Below are positions 21,473-32,357 of a stretch of 64,000 bases of DNA, piece after piece; within the stretch, counting starts at the first letter, position 1; each line of letters starts with the position of its first letter. The position numbers and the translations under genes are program-made. A model generated the notes under the pieces. It saw only the letters and a program-made list of their open reading frames with translations, made no database searches and had not been told where the DNA came from. Source of the DNA: Chlorokybus atmophyticus (lineage: Eukaryota; Streptophyta; Chlorokybophyceae; Chlorokybales; Chlorokybaceae); assembly GCA_009103225.1 (NCBI GenBank), contig RHPI01000008.1, forward strand, positions 238,015 through 302,014. Reading direction: 5' to 3'.

Positions 21473-21586
21473 TATGAGAAAAAATCCCGGCGAAAAGCAG
21501 TTTGGAATTAGGGTTCCACAAAATTAAACCAGGCCTGGTGCGACCGACAGCGCCATTGAGGCCGCGTAAGAACCCCGGTACAATGG

Positions 21587-21612
21587 GATCCGCGCCAAGT
21601 ATGGCGCGGATC
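21587..21612. repeat. Perfect 11-bp hairpin
   Basis: GATCCGCGCCA, loop AGTA, then TGGCGCGGATC. The stem is perfectly paired and GC-rich. Confidence 0.85.
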
Positions 21613-22070
21613 GACCCTGATTTGTGAGCTGCGGACGTCCGCACCATGGTAACTTCTGGTGATCAAGTTCATCAGCAAAGCTGGTAGATGCTTATCAAGT
21701 CAACTCTATGACTGGACAGCAAGCAATTAAGTATCAGTCCCTTCTGTGGTTGTATAGCGGTGATTACCTTATCAATTGCGACTGGTCATTAATCTGCGAC
21801 CAGCCTATACGGCAAAAGGCCGCCGCAATTTAATCCATGAGAGCTCAAATTGCGCCTGATACGAAATCTTATATCAGGCCGCACGGTCTCTGGTGCGGAC
21901 ATCCTGGTTCGGACCCGTCGCATTAGGGTTCATCTCTGGTGCAGGTTGCTCGTACTGGGGACGAATCCTGCTGCGGGCTGCTCGCTCACAAGTCAGTGCG
22001 GCTAGTGCGCGGTGTACACCGTATAGTACCGATGCATTATACAATGTATTTTTGCCGGCTAACTCACCGA

Positions 22071-22258
22071 GTAGAAGCCTTAATCAACTGGCCGCAATTG
22101 AGTCGCGCACCTTTTCCTCCAAGCAAGAAATAGCTTTAGTCAGGTGGCTGCGGTTAAGCCGCGCATCTTTTTATCCGACTGGCTGAGATGTAGCCTCGAT
22201 CAGCTAGCGGCAGTTAGGTCGCACCTTTTGCTCCGCGGCTGAGCGAGGCAAAAGGTGC
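22071..22258. repeat. Three degenerate tandem units ending in a hairpin
   Basis: Three units of about 60 bp share a GTAGCCT..ATCA..TGGC.GC..TTA.GTCGC.CCTTTT core (starting about 22071, 22130 and 22189). The third runs into an 11-bp perfect stem GCACCTTTTGC (22221-22231) / GCAAAAGGTGC (22248-22258). Confidence 0.65.
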
Positions 22259-22310
22259 AACCCAATGGGAAATATACTGTATATCTACCCCACTACTAAT
22301 CCGACTATGG

Positions 22311-22390
22311 TAGCCGCATGGTGCAGTCGGCAAGGTGTGTTGTCTCCACGATGTGTGCCCGTGTTCGAGACCCGGTGTATACGGATGAAT
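22311..22390 (+). repeat. tRNA-like block, candidate SINE head
   Basis: TGGTGCAGTCGG (22319-22330) fits the RNA polymerase III A box and GTTCGAGAC (22363-22371) fits the B box, 32 bp apart as in tRNA genes. The acceptor and anticodon arms do not pair well, so this is a tRNA-derived SINE head or tRNA pseudogene rather than a working tRNA gene. Confidence 0.45.
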
Positions 22391-22829
22391 TTACCTAGGA
22401 GTGCAACGTTAATAGTGTGTCGTTTTTCGTGTGGCTTACTTAACATACTCGGTTAAGAGTTTAAGCTTTAACTGCTAAGAGACTCAGTCTATCAGACCAA
22501 TCCAGCGTGTCAATTGAGGAAAAGTACACCGTGGTTGGTTTTTGCGGGTATACGCCAGATTTCGACGCGGATTTGCGGCTTCCACCGCCCGCTATTGCCC
22601 CCTGATGCAAACATCCGCGCCATGCATGGTTGTATACACTTTTGCGCGGTGTTAACAGTACCAGATGTCGAATTCCCTCTTAGGTGGCAACTTATGCAGC
22701 ATAGCACTCATGCAGTATCTTGTTCATTGCCAATCGTCTCACCGGCTGAAGTGGGACTCTCTTTGTCAGCAAGTGGCTCAACCAGCACCAGAAAAGATTT
22801 AACACCTTTACAGGAACAGAAAAGGTATA

Positions 22830-23180
22830 CTCACATCCGTTTGCCCTTAAGGTCACACACTCTTATTATTTGCACGCACATGCTAGATGTCTGCATTTGT
22901 GCGCAGGCCATTAGCGCCCCAATGAGCACCAACGATGACATCAACCCTTGATCAACCCATATAAGTACCACGAGAAACGTAAGTTGAGCGTGATAGCCTT
23001 GCACGCGTAAAGCCAAACACACAGACCCCCGCATTAAATCTCATGCTCATCAAGTGTGGCTACACCTTCGCTGGCTTTATGCAGATGAATACCAAACCTT
23101 TCCACCAAAGACTCACCAGCTAAGCTCTCTAATGTGCCACTGTCAATCATTGGAGTAGCTGCACTACACGTGCAATTGTT
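22830..23180 (-). pseudogene. Gypsy aspartic protease remnant
   Basis: The minus strand reads MIDSGTLESLAGESLVERFG, with the retropepsin DSG active site, and later DVIVGAHWG, the usual end of the domain, after a single-base frameshift. The protease would cleave the gag-pol polyprotein. Broken and non-functional. Confidence 0.75.
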
Positions 23181-23189
23181 GCCTTAAAT

Positions 23190-24160
23190 ATCCACGTCGG
23201 ATTCAAGTTATCCCCCCAGTGGAAAACCGGCGGGTCATACATGACACGCACAGAGCATCTCAAGCCAGTTTGTGCTTTGTCAATCTCATATAATAATTGC
23301 ATACCCTTTGTAAACTTTAGCAATTCAGGAATGCTGTAGCCCCAAACTACAGGCTTGCAAACGCGCTGCAGTGAATAGTGGCTTTCGATGCCACTAAGAC
23401 ATGCCTGTAAACTACGCAGGTGGAGCGCATCCTGCAGGGCAAGGATGGAGACCCTCTCCTAGCTGCCAGCATCGACACACATGAAGAGTACCTCAGCAAA
23501 ATTAACACCATGATCATGTCAATAAAGCGGGAGATAAGGCAACGGTACGCAGCCCTCCGGCCATTCACCCTTGTAAAAACGCCGCACTGCATCTTGTGTC
23601 GAATACCGAAAAGATCCCAATCGGCGCCGGTCGCAAGAGACAGCAGCTCGTGACTCGCTCGCTGAGGAGAAGCGGCATTTGCTTAGCTGGCACAACCGTT
23701 TGAGGAGGAAGAGCAAGCTCCGGCGTCTCCTTTACAGGCCCCAGCGCGTGGTTCCATGATGACGAGCAAAGCGATGATGGAGAGGAGCTGTAGCGCAATT
23801 GGTAGTCCGATTAGCTGGTAGTGTACATAGCTGCAAGGCTCCTGTGACTGAGTGTTGTGCATCTTAAATCAGCTCAGTCAATCGTCATTATGCTCATGCA
23901 TGTCATTACTTGCATCCCTTAAATATACAACAGAACTGCAGGCATTCGAGTCACATAATCGAATTACAAGCCTTGGCAAGTGACTGAGAGACACTGTACA
24001 CATTTCAGGTACCTGTACATAGCACAGGCACATCACGATGCTGGCAGTCAGTGACAGTCGCGTGTAGTCATTCTATGCAAATACATATATATATATAACG
24101 ACAGTTAGGCATCAGTCACCTTCAGTTGCTTGAAGAATGCCTTATGTTATCGGTAATTAC
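23190..24160. other. Gypsy interior, no clear domain
   Basis: Lies between protease and gag of the element. The plus-strand frame 23420-23653 has no known domain. A tRNA A-box-like GTAGCGCAATTGGTAG (near 23788) has no matching B box. Confidence 0.4.
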
Positions 24161-24166
24161 CTAGTT

Positions 24167-24431
24167 GGTGCTTGTGAATTAGGCTTGGTCGCCTGCGCTG
24201 GACTAGTGTGTAACCTGCAGGTGCCTGTCATATAGGCTGAGCCAGTTAAATAAGACTGATGTGTAATTTGCACGTGCCTGCTAATTAGGTGTAGTCACCT
24301 GTTAAGGCCTGATAAGTAACTAACAGGTGGCTGTTAATTGGGCATAGTCACCTGCTAAGGCCTGATAGGTCACCAGCAGGCGCCTGTTAATTAAGCATAG
24401 TCAACTGTTAAAGACCAAATTGTAAAGGAAA
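24167..24431. repeat. Minisatellite, five 53-bp units
   Basis: Units start at 24167, 24220, 24273, 24326 and 24379, exactly 53 bp apart. The consensus has GGTGCCTGTTAATTAGGC and AGTCACCTG cores, and units diverge by roughly a quarter. There are no spacers, so it is not a CRISPR array. Confidence 0.85.
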
Positions 24432-24935
24432 AGGCTTGATAGTAACGGAAGTTACTATTAGGTCCTTGTATTGAGATTACAGGTGGAGTGAGCCACGACA
24501 GTCTAAATCAGTATTCTCAGGTGCACGGCCGTTGCTAATATTTAGTCTGCCGGCAGGGGAAACATATTGCGACGAAGGCCAACCATGGTTATTTATATTT
24601 GGGCACTGTGACACATGCACTTGTGTTATGCATACTCTTGCTCTTGCACTGTGCATAGTGGTTGAGCACCGTTAACAACTTGGTAAAGGGCGCATTGAGC
24701 AGCACATGCTTGCCCACACAGTCATGCATCCGATAATAATTAGAATGTCGGAGTCAACATGCACACCCATATCATTATTCAATATAGAAACATCACATGT
24801 GCGAAGGGCAGGGTGGACATTACAAACAAAGTTTAACATAATGTTCGTAGCTGGCTGGGCCTTGCTGCTAATCGAGCAGCTCTCAACCCCGTTTTCGTAC
24901 GCAAAGGGCTTGTCATTAATATATTAATGAGGTAG

Positions 24936-24972
24936 GGTCATCATGGGGCAGATCATCTGCCCCATGATGACC
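24936..24972. repeat. Perfect 18-bp inverted repeat, single-base loop
   Basis: GGTCATCATGGGGCAGAT, C, then ATCTGCCCCATGATGACC. All 18 pairs match. On the minus strand it begins just after the TGA that ends the gag zinc-knuckle frame. Confidence 0.92.
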
Positions 24973-24979
24973 ACTCAAT

Positions 24980-26250
24980 AGCCCTTCTCCCCGCACTTGA
25001 AGCATACTCTAGCCTTGAAGTGAGCACCCTTCAGCTTCGGCGAGATCTGAGGGAGTTTGTTGGCATGCTTCTTATTGGCAAATTGAAAGGGCTTGCCCTT
25101 GCTGTTTGGGTGACCGCGTGTGGTTGTTGCCTCTGCTATTACTGTTAAAAACTTTGGTGGCGGATGAGGAGGGCGGAGGGCTAAGAGCTGTTTACAAGAG
25201 TCAGCTTCTTGGCCTCGTTGATCATGCGCTGGCGGTTGTCATGCTGCACACCCGTATGCTTCATTAAGTCATTGTTACATTGCATACTGTCCTGGGGCAG
25301 ACATTTAAGGACCCAAACAAGCCTCCATTCAGGGGTTTAAGGTCACTTGTACAATATAATTTAGCAGCTTGATCATCATTCACACAACCTACCAGCGTCT
25401 GCCACGCACGCTGAGTTCTCGAGAAGTTGAGCCAATAACAATCAAGTTTTCAAACAGTTTGAACCGCGGCCAATGCAATATAGTCGCTAACCGTTGGCCG
25501 CAAAATTGCCCCCGCCCCGCGCGCCGGGGCACATCGCGCCGTGCGGCTCACTCCATGATCGGGGCAAAGGCATTGTTTGTGACCAGCCGCCGAAGGCGCG
25601 CTGTGCACTGCCAGGTCCACGGTGGAGCCGGGCATTTTTAATTCCCGCCGTTAGGCTGCCTTCGCGACAATTAGGGTTTTTCGGGCTAGTAGGTAAAACA
25701 GTTTATTAGGAGGGCACAATGTAATGCAGCATGGGTGAAGAATTCAAGGCCTTCCTTGAAAGTCAACTGCTTTTGCGCGTCCGCTGGCAGAACAGCCAAT
25801 ACTTGCCCATCTTCTCCGCTGTAAAGAGCGGCGTGCCAGCGTCAAATGCGACACACACTGACGCGAAAAAAATAGTAAAATCCTGCACTGACTGCTCGAG
25901 CTTGATATTTAAGCGCTTGAGCTTGTCACGTGCTTTCTGCGATGGGTTAACACCCCCATAGGCCTGCAACACAGCAGTCTCAAACACATCGAGGCTCGTG
26001 GCATCTTTGCCAGCGGCCTTTAGGCGTGGGGAAGCCCCTTTCCACATACGTGCAGCACTGCCCCGCAAGTATGATGCTGAAAGTGTAACTACCTTGGCCT
26101 TATGCCCTGGCAAAACCTCAACAACACTTAACACACGCTTGCGTTTCAATAAGCAATTACGCACGGCGACATTAAGATCCTTGCCATTCTTTTCCTGAGC
26201 GCTTGAAAAGAATATCAGCGTGGCATCATCTTGTGAGCAGTCGCAGCTGT
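24980..26250 (-). pseudogene. Gypsy gag remnant
   Basis: The 26164-25763 frame reads YLRGSAARMWKGA, then VNPSQKARDKLKRL and VQDFTIFFAS, the usual gypsy capsid landmarks. Near 25015-24985 a half zinc knuckle VCFKCGEKGY ends in TGA. Internal stops separate the two parts. Gag would form the particle shell and bind RNA. Its place at the 5' side of protease and RT supports the element's order. Confidence 0.8.
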
Positions 26251-27390
26251 CTGCTTCATCAGTTGCTGCTCGTTGTTAAATTATGGACCGCCTAGTCGTA
26301 TTCTGCTGAATTAGAGACTTTTTTTTGGGTTTTTTCAGTTGGGCATAAAACTGCATGGTCTAGACCTCGGTTTATGTGATATATAAACTAATCGCAGTTA
26401 ATTTGACCTTGTACATCACTCGTACGCATACTGACATACTGACATACACACCCTCCAACACTGCTCGAAGTGTATGCAACAGAGATGCACACAGTCAATG
26501 GCAGTGACAGCGTAAAAATACAGCCCACACCAGATAAGCAAGTGTGCACGCAGCTGAAATAACAATCAGCATGCAATCTCAGCCGGCAACACTGCTATAC
26601 AGCATATGCAAACAAAGAATGCAACGCACATGCCAGCAACAGATGTGCAAGCTGATGCATAAACATGAGAGGCTTAAGAAACCGCGCCGACACCAATGTC
26701 ATGTGGACCTCTCACTGACCCTGTGACGGTGCTCGTGCCTTGTCACCTGCGAGTTGGTCCAATCAACAACCCTCTCACCAAGAAACGGTATTCACACCGG
26801 AACCTTGCCCCCTCTGCCAAGCACACATGCGCGCCCCGCCACTCGCATACGCACGCGCATGTGCTTGAAGCTACACACCGACTTGTGTAGCGCCTTGGAT
26901 CGTCACACAAGCAAGCACACACAGTGGACACACGCTAGCAACCCCTGCTAACCACCACCAGGCTTGCACACAAGACAGAAGAAGAATTAAGGAGCTAAAG
27001 GTTGTATTGCACATTGTAGAATGTCGCTTTTATACCTACCAGTCTGCACGTGCTACTGTCTAGACGATTCCGGTGCTACACAAAACTAGATGCTAAGATC
27101 TTATTGCAAAACCTTATAGCACACTTTTAGACCTTCCTTACGCACCAAAGATCTCCTATTTAGGTGCTCATATGGTCGAGTTATATCCTTGGTGCTAGGC
27201 CCTTTCAGCAATCTGGTCGAGCCCTTTTCGCCTGGCCCTCCGTTTTCTCGCACCTTTTGGACTGGTCCTGGGGCCCTGATCGATATCCGCGGCAAACTCA
27301 TAACTTGCCGATATCTGCCACAAGTCATGCAAACGTGGTGCTCGATAAATGGGCCAAAAAAAGGTAATAAAATCATGAAACTTGGCCTCG
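26251..27390. other. Leader region of the gypsy element
   Basis: Lies between the 5' LTR and gag on the minus strand. No coding domain, and no primer-binding site recognised. Homopolymer runs at 26320-26340. Confidence 0.45.
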
Positions 27391-27939
27391 ACTCTTATAG
27401 ACCCGCTGGTGGGAGTCGCAACCTTCTGCACAAGCAGCTGAACTTTACAACCTTGCAACTAGCAACAACCCACAAGGGAGTAGCCCCTTTAACAACTTCA
27501 ACCAGGCACCCCGCACACAAGTAGTTTTGCCAGGCTAGTAACTCCTCGCCACCACAAGGTGGTAATCACACCTTTGAACTACCTGCTCCTCTCCGACCTG
27601 ACATATACAATGTCCGAGGCCAATAAGGCCTCGCCACCTATGCGCTGAGCTGTCAGCATATGCTGACTTTGTCTACCCTCGGACACATTGACATAGGCAG
27701 CACTCTTGCTGCTTTAGCAACAACTCTGCGCGTGACACTAATTAGTCTTGTACTTGCTAGTCAGTGCCTTGTGTAGCTGCTACGTCTTCATGAACTTCGT
27801 GCATATGAACCAACCTCATGAGCACGTATGCCAGGTGCTAAACACATTATGACTATACGTAATCCTCAATAAGTCCTTCTTATTCACCACATCAATAAGG
27901 AACTGAGAGTGTGTCAAAGCTAGTCCTTTGGACGTGACA
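27391..27939 (-). repeat. 5' LTR of the gypsy element
   Basis: Minus strand starts TGTCACGTCC at 27939 and aligns with 15880-16574 along its length. It shares blocks such as ACAATGTCCGAGGCCAA and CACGTATGCC. The divergence between the two LTRs is considerable, so the insertion is old. Confidence 0.75.
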
Positions 27940-28912
27940 AACTCATTCGTGCATAAGCATGCAACCAGTGCTTACGCAGGATACTCTTTGTATCTGTTGT
28001 ACAGGTGACACATTACCTGTGATACTGTCACACGTATTTTTTTTATGTAATACAATATGAGTCGTAAAAAGCGCCAATGGCATGCACGCCAACCATGCAT
28101 GTGTGCAATTAATGCAAATCCACACATTTGGATGTAATATATACTGATAAGAGATCAGCTTTTATTAATATCCTGTTAATGGTTTTAATATATTTTAAAT
28201 GTTAGAAGATCATGTGAGCCATCGTCTTGTGATCTAATAATGCGAGCCACCTTCTTTTTGTTTGTTATCGATAATATATGTATTTCATGTTATACAAATC
28301 ATCACTATGGCATTTTATTAATAAATTGTTCCCATAAATTACTTCACCGACTTGTGACGCGTGCATCTTTGGGTAAGTTACAAAGTAATATGTATTAATC
28401 ATAATATCACACCATAATCAAAGTGCTATTAAGTAACAACATGCCCATGAGGCTAGCGAAAGTTGTTATTTGTTCCTTACTTTTAACATTCAAAATAGAC
28501 CAGATGAGATTTTTCATTTTATAAGAGTGTGTAGCTTGTGGTGTGTGCTCTCGTGCCGTCCTATCTTGAGCCTATAAGACCTTAGGTATGATAAACCACA
28601 CAGAGCGTTAATGAGGGCTAGCACAGAGCTAGTTAATCATAGCATGATGCCTATGCCATATGCATCACATGCGGCACGTGAACCTTTGTTATCGTGTGAG
28701 TTGCTATAGGAAGTGGCAGTTACGAAGTGTGAGCTTAATTGGCAAGCCACAGGATTTGTACTATAATAGTGCAATTTGCCACTGTTGTGACAGTCGCAAA
28801 ACAAGTGGTGCTTGTGGGCAATCCGCAAATTGTTTTGCAGTAAGAAAGCCTATGTTTATGATTTCTAGCTAGTTTAGTAAAACGTTATGTATATAAGATA
28901 GCACTCTTACGA
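27940..28912. other. AT-rich intergenic DNA
   Basis: Clearly more AT-rich than its surroundings at 28120-28500. No gene or repeat structure recognised. Confidence 0.5.
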
Positions 28913-29451
28913 TGTTACAATTGTAGATTTGATACATGTTAGATCCTCAACCATCAGCGCCTTTTGCTGATGTGACCTAGTAAAACACCCTCATTTCATA
29001 ACATTTGGTATCAAGAGCTCAGTTAAGGGTGAAATATCTGCGTTTGAACCCTGTTGCGGTCCAAAACTCAAGTTTTCTGGGGGCCTGATCCAAGGCAGGC
29101 AAGAAACGAATGAGGGATAATTGATAGTCACTGCGACATGTCAGTGTCGCGTGAGGAACAAAGACTGGTTCTAAGTCGACTCATGAGACGAAAAGCGGCA
29201 GGCTGCGGCCAGAAGTTGCGCCGCCGACATTCGGCGCACAAGACTCGAGCAAGTCGCCAAGTAGGCTGGCGGCCAATGACGTGACCTCATCACATGAGAT
29301 TAAGTCGAGGGCCCTTCGAGATTGGATGGTTATGGGACATTCACTTCCTAACGGGAAAATGGTTACAATTGTAGCATAATTCCATGTTGAATCCTTAACC
29401 ATTAGCGCCTTTTGCTGACGTGACCCAATGGAAAACCCTCATTTTGTGACA
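28913..29451 (+). mobile_element. TRIM element (miniature LTR retrotransposon), complete
   Basis: 539 bp. LTR1 28913-29003 (91 bp, TGTTACAATT...CATAACA) and LTR2 29360-29451 (92 bp) are similar along their length. Directly after LTR1 comes TTTGGTATCAAGAGC (29004-29018), a primer-binding site complementary to initiator tRNA-Met with one extra base. Directly before LTR2 is the purine tract GGGAAAA. Flanks TACGA (28908-28912) and TACAA (29452-29456) form a 5-bp target duplication with one change. The 356-bp interior has no coding frame, so it is non-autonomous by definition. Confidence 0.9.
29004..29018 (+). other. Primer-binding site of the TRIM
   Basis: TTTGGTATCAAGAGC abuts LTR1; TGGTATCAGAGC-type sequences pair with the 3' end of initiator methionine tRNA in plant-type LTR elements. 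Confidence 0.8.
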
Positions 29452-32357
29452 TACAAAAACTGAAAGTGGTCGATACTTCAAACATAAAAGTTGTTGGTTT
29501 CAATGTTGAACAAGGTTAGCGCACAGTAACAAGGCGTAGATGGCCTTGGCCATCCTGTGTGCCAGGTCGGAGAGCAGCATGTGGTATGAAGGCTACACTG
29601 CATCTTTACGCAGGGATTGTTACATAGATCAGTAAATCACAATGTGTTTGTCTTGCAAAAGGGCCATTAATACTTGTGAATGCATATCATGTTAATGCTT
29701 ATAATTCATGATGGGCATCAAGCAAGCTTAAGTGAGTTAGCTCGCACGACACGACATAAGATGAAGAACAATGTGTGCTTGCTACTGTATTTCTTCAAAT
29801 GCAAACCTCTCGTATTACAACACCCCAGTTCAATATCGAGGGGGGGGGGGGGNNNNNNNNNNNNNNNNNNNNNNNNNNNNNNNNNNNNNNNNNNNNNNNN
29901 NNNNNNNNNNNNNNNNNNNNNNNNNNNNNNNNNNNNNNNNNNNNNNNNNNNNNNNNNNNNNNNNNNNNNNNNNNNNNNNNNNNNNNNNNNNNNNNNNNNN
30001 NNNNNNNNNNNNNNNNNNNNNNNNNNNNNNNNNNNNNNNNNNNNNNNNNNNNNNNNNNNNNNNNNNNNNNNNNNNNNNNNNNNNNGGGGGGGGGGGGGTG
30101 TTTGTTGTAAGGGGTTTTATTCGATAAAATACGGTAAACCTTACGCATGCAATGCAATATGCTTAATGAGTATGCATCGTTAACATATGCTTTTTTGCTA
30201 GCCCTCGCACATTTCTGCCCTGCTGTGCGACTCGGGCTGGCTTGCAGTGTGTAACCTAACCCCAGTTGCACAGCCGTTTTGCGTGCGTGCAGGTATGGCT
30301 AATGGGCGAAAATCTCGGAGGCCTTAGCAGTTGACTTGTGCATATTGCTAAGCATCGACTCGACCTAGCTAGTGCACATAGTTAGAGTAGTGGGCCCCCC
30401 ACCCAGTTGCTTGTTTGCATGTTGCTTTTGTGTGTCTTTCAAGTGTCTACATGCTTGAACGTTAATTAGTATCCCTCGTGAGCTGGCTCCTGCAGTTTAT
30501 TAGCCATCTGTTGTATCATATGCATGGTCACCTTACCATTTTGTTACTCCACTTGAGCACCGACCTAACACAACATTAAACTTACGCAACGCGTGAATCA
30601 GGCGCATGGGACATGTGGGTGTTGAGAGTAAGAGTAATGTCAAATCAGCATTTTGTTACACCTCATTCACCGATACATAAATGCTGCAGCACGATTGTGT
30701 TTACACCCTTCCGCAACTCCCACATGCAGTATGGCCGCATTGCATGTCATAAAGAGATTACTAGAACCGTTGGTTTGAATAGCCTTAAACAACGCCACAA
30801 CTAGTAATGTATCCCTTGGCTGAATGCGCACCTAGCTGTTGCAGCAATGTTTAACATTGGGCAAGTTGCCGCATCGCATCTTCATTTGCTTAAAAGCGTT
30901 GCATTACAAAGACGTCCGCATAGGGGCCAATTGGGAGCCCTATGCCCCCAGATTGGTGATGTTAAAGCCGGGGCCGTACGCCGCACCTCAAGCTTAACCG
31001 CCCTTGGCTTTTTGGACTGCTTAATGTAAAGTGTAATGAATGATTGGCGGTTGGGGCTAGGGTGATGTTGCTCTCGTTCAATAGATTTGTTACCGGCCTG
31101 ATGCGAGCTACGTGTGGGTTGAGGAAAGCACAGTAGCGCATGATGCGATGGGGTCATGCAATCACTGCTTACTTGGCTGAGATTTTGCCGGTGAGCCTAA
31201 AGCCAGGGTAACCTAGTCAGCATAGCCCTGGTGTTGTTGATTTTGCCGTGTATACCTTGAGGGAAGAATCCATTGGTGCCATTCACCAATCCTAAGGTGA
31301 AGATGCTCATAACCTGACACGCATTGCGTGCATATATCTGTGTCAGTGTCTGTGCGCGCACAGGCGTGTATTCAGCTCTTTCTGTCCTTCCATTGCTGTG
31401 TCCTCATCAAACATGCACACATGCATATCATCAGTCACCTGCTTGGGCATTCCGTAAAGGTGAGGCCTCCGCGGGCGCCCTGTTGACCTTCCCGCATGTA
31501 TGGAGGGTGGGGACTGCAATGAAGTTCGCATCAAAGTTGTTCTGGTCCTAGTGATTTCAAGGGCCTGTTATGGTTGCGCGGGTCCAATGCCGCCTGCACC
31601 ACCTCAAACACACACAGGCCGTACTCTTCAATTATGTAGTTGCAACGATCCCACAACAGCTGCCTGCTGTCCGTCGACTGGTACCTAGCTGGACACGCCA
31701 GCCGTGTGGTACCGCATCCGCCAGCCCCGGGATGCTCATCAGCACGATACATCCCTTCAACCTCACATTTCAACATAAGTCATATCATGAGTGGGTACAC
31801 TGAGAAGACTCTTGGAGGTCAGCAATAGCAAAAACGGCGGCGCATACATGCGCTCGCACACACGTATACACAATGCAACACAAGTGGGTGTGCTTACCTT
31901 GTCTCGAGCGGCACCGATCTCTACAATGCACAAGCAGCAATAAGGCTAAGTGCGAGTGCTGCATGCAATCATACAAGACTTGAGACAAACGGAAGCACAC
32001 ATACGCATCAAACACGATAACCCAATAGTTTTTCCATCTCAAAGTCAATCACACTGATTCTCACAATGTAACAGCATAAACCGCTGCATTTTCATTTGCA
32101 CATTGCTGCTATTGTAGTCCTCGCTAAACGTCTTGCAAAGCATCGCGCCATGTATGAAGCGTATTAATTCCCTTTGAATTTAATATAATCCACAATATCG
32201 ACATTACTACTACTGATACCAAACTTGTCCTATATTGCTTTGCTTACCATGCCATGAATGTTTTGCCCCTTCCAATTGCTGAGGTTGTGGCTGAGGACGC
32301 AAGTCTTTGAGAGGATCGCCAGCTGCCCGCTGCCCCTTTAACGTGTGCACCACCATT
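29452..32357. other. Repeat-rich interval; possible unrecognised minus-strand exons
   Basis: The assembly gap lies here. Around 31340-32040 the minus strand shows exon-like open segments with splice-like borders (for example one with LLWDRCNYIIEEYGLCVFEV and one with EIGAARDK before GTAAGC), but no family is recognised. 30600-31100 may be old retroelement sequence; no domain is definite. Confidence 0.35.
29853..30085. other. Assembly gap, 233 Ns
   Basis: Ns bounded on the left by 12 G (29841-29852) and on the right by 13 G (30086-30098). The gap probably hides a long poly-G/C or low-complexity tract. Translations crossing it are meaningless. Confidence 0.95.

Larger units (their letters stand above)
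21474..22510. other. Foreign insertion within the gypsy pol region
   Basis: Similarity to gypsy stops sharply at 21474 in front of the RT fingers, and recognisable protease resumes only beyond 22830. The interval holds a perfect hairpin (21587-21612), three degenerate tandem units (22071-22250), a terminal hairpin (22221-22258) and a tRNA-like promoter block (22319-22371). It looks like one or more small non-coding elements; exact borders are not defined. Confidence 0.5.
15880..27939 (-). mobile_element. Decayed Ty3/gypsy LTR retrotransposon, about 12 kb
   Basis: Two related terminal segments (about 15880-16574 and 27391-27939) flank, in minus-strand order, gag (26.25-24.98 kb), protease (23.2-22.8), reverse transcriptase (21.47-20.64), RNase H (19.15-18.41) and integrase (18.24-17.1). 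That order is PR-RT-RH-IN, which defines Ty3/gypsy. A purine tract adjoins the 3' LTR. The coding parts are broken by stops, frameshifts, tandem duplications and later insertions (18715-18793, 19569-20630, probably 21474-22510). I found no target-site duplication and no primer-binding site next to the 5' LTR, so exact outer limits are uncertain. Confidence 0.85.

Noticed and set aside
24167-24431. CRISPR-like array
   Set aside because: Units abut without unique spacers, and this is eukaryotic nuclear DNA.
29680-30271. Long open frames crossing the N gap
   Set aside because: Ns are read as unknown residues, so the apparent openness has no meaning.
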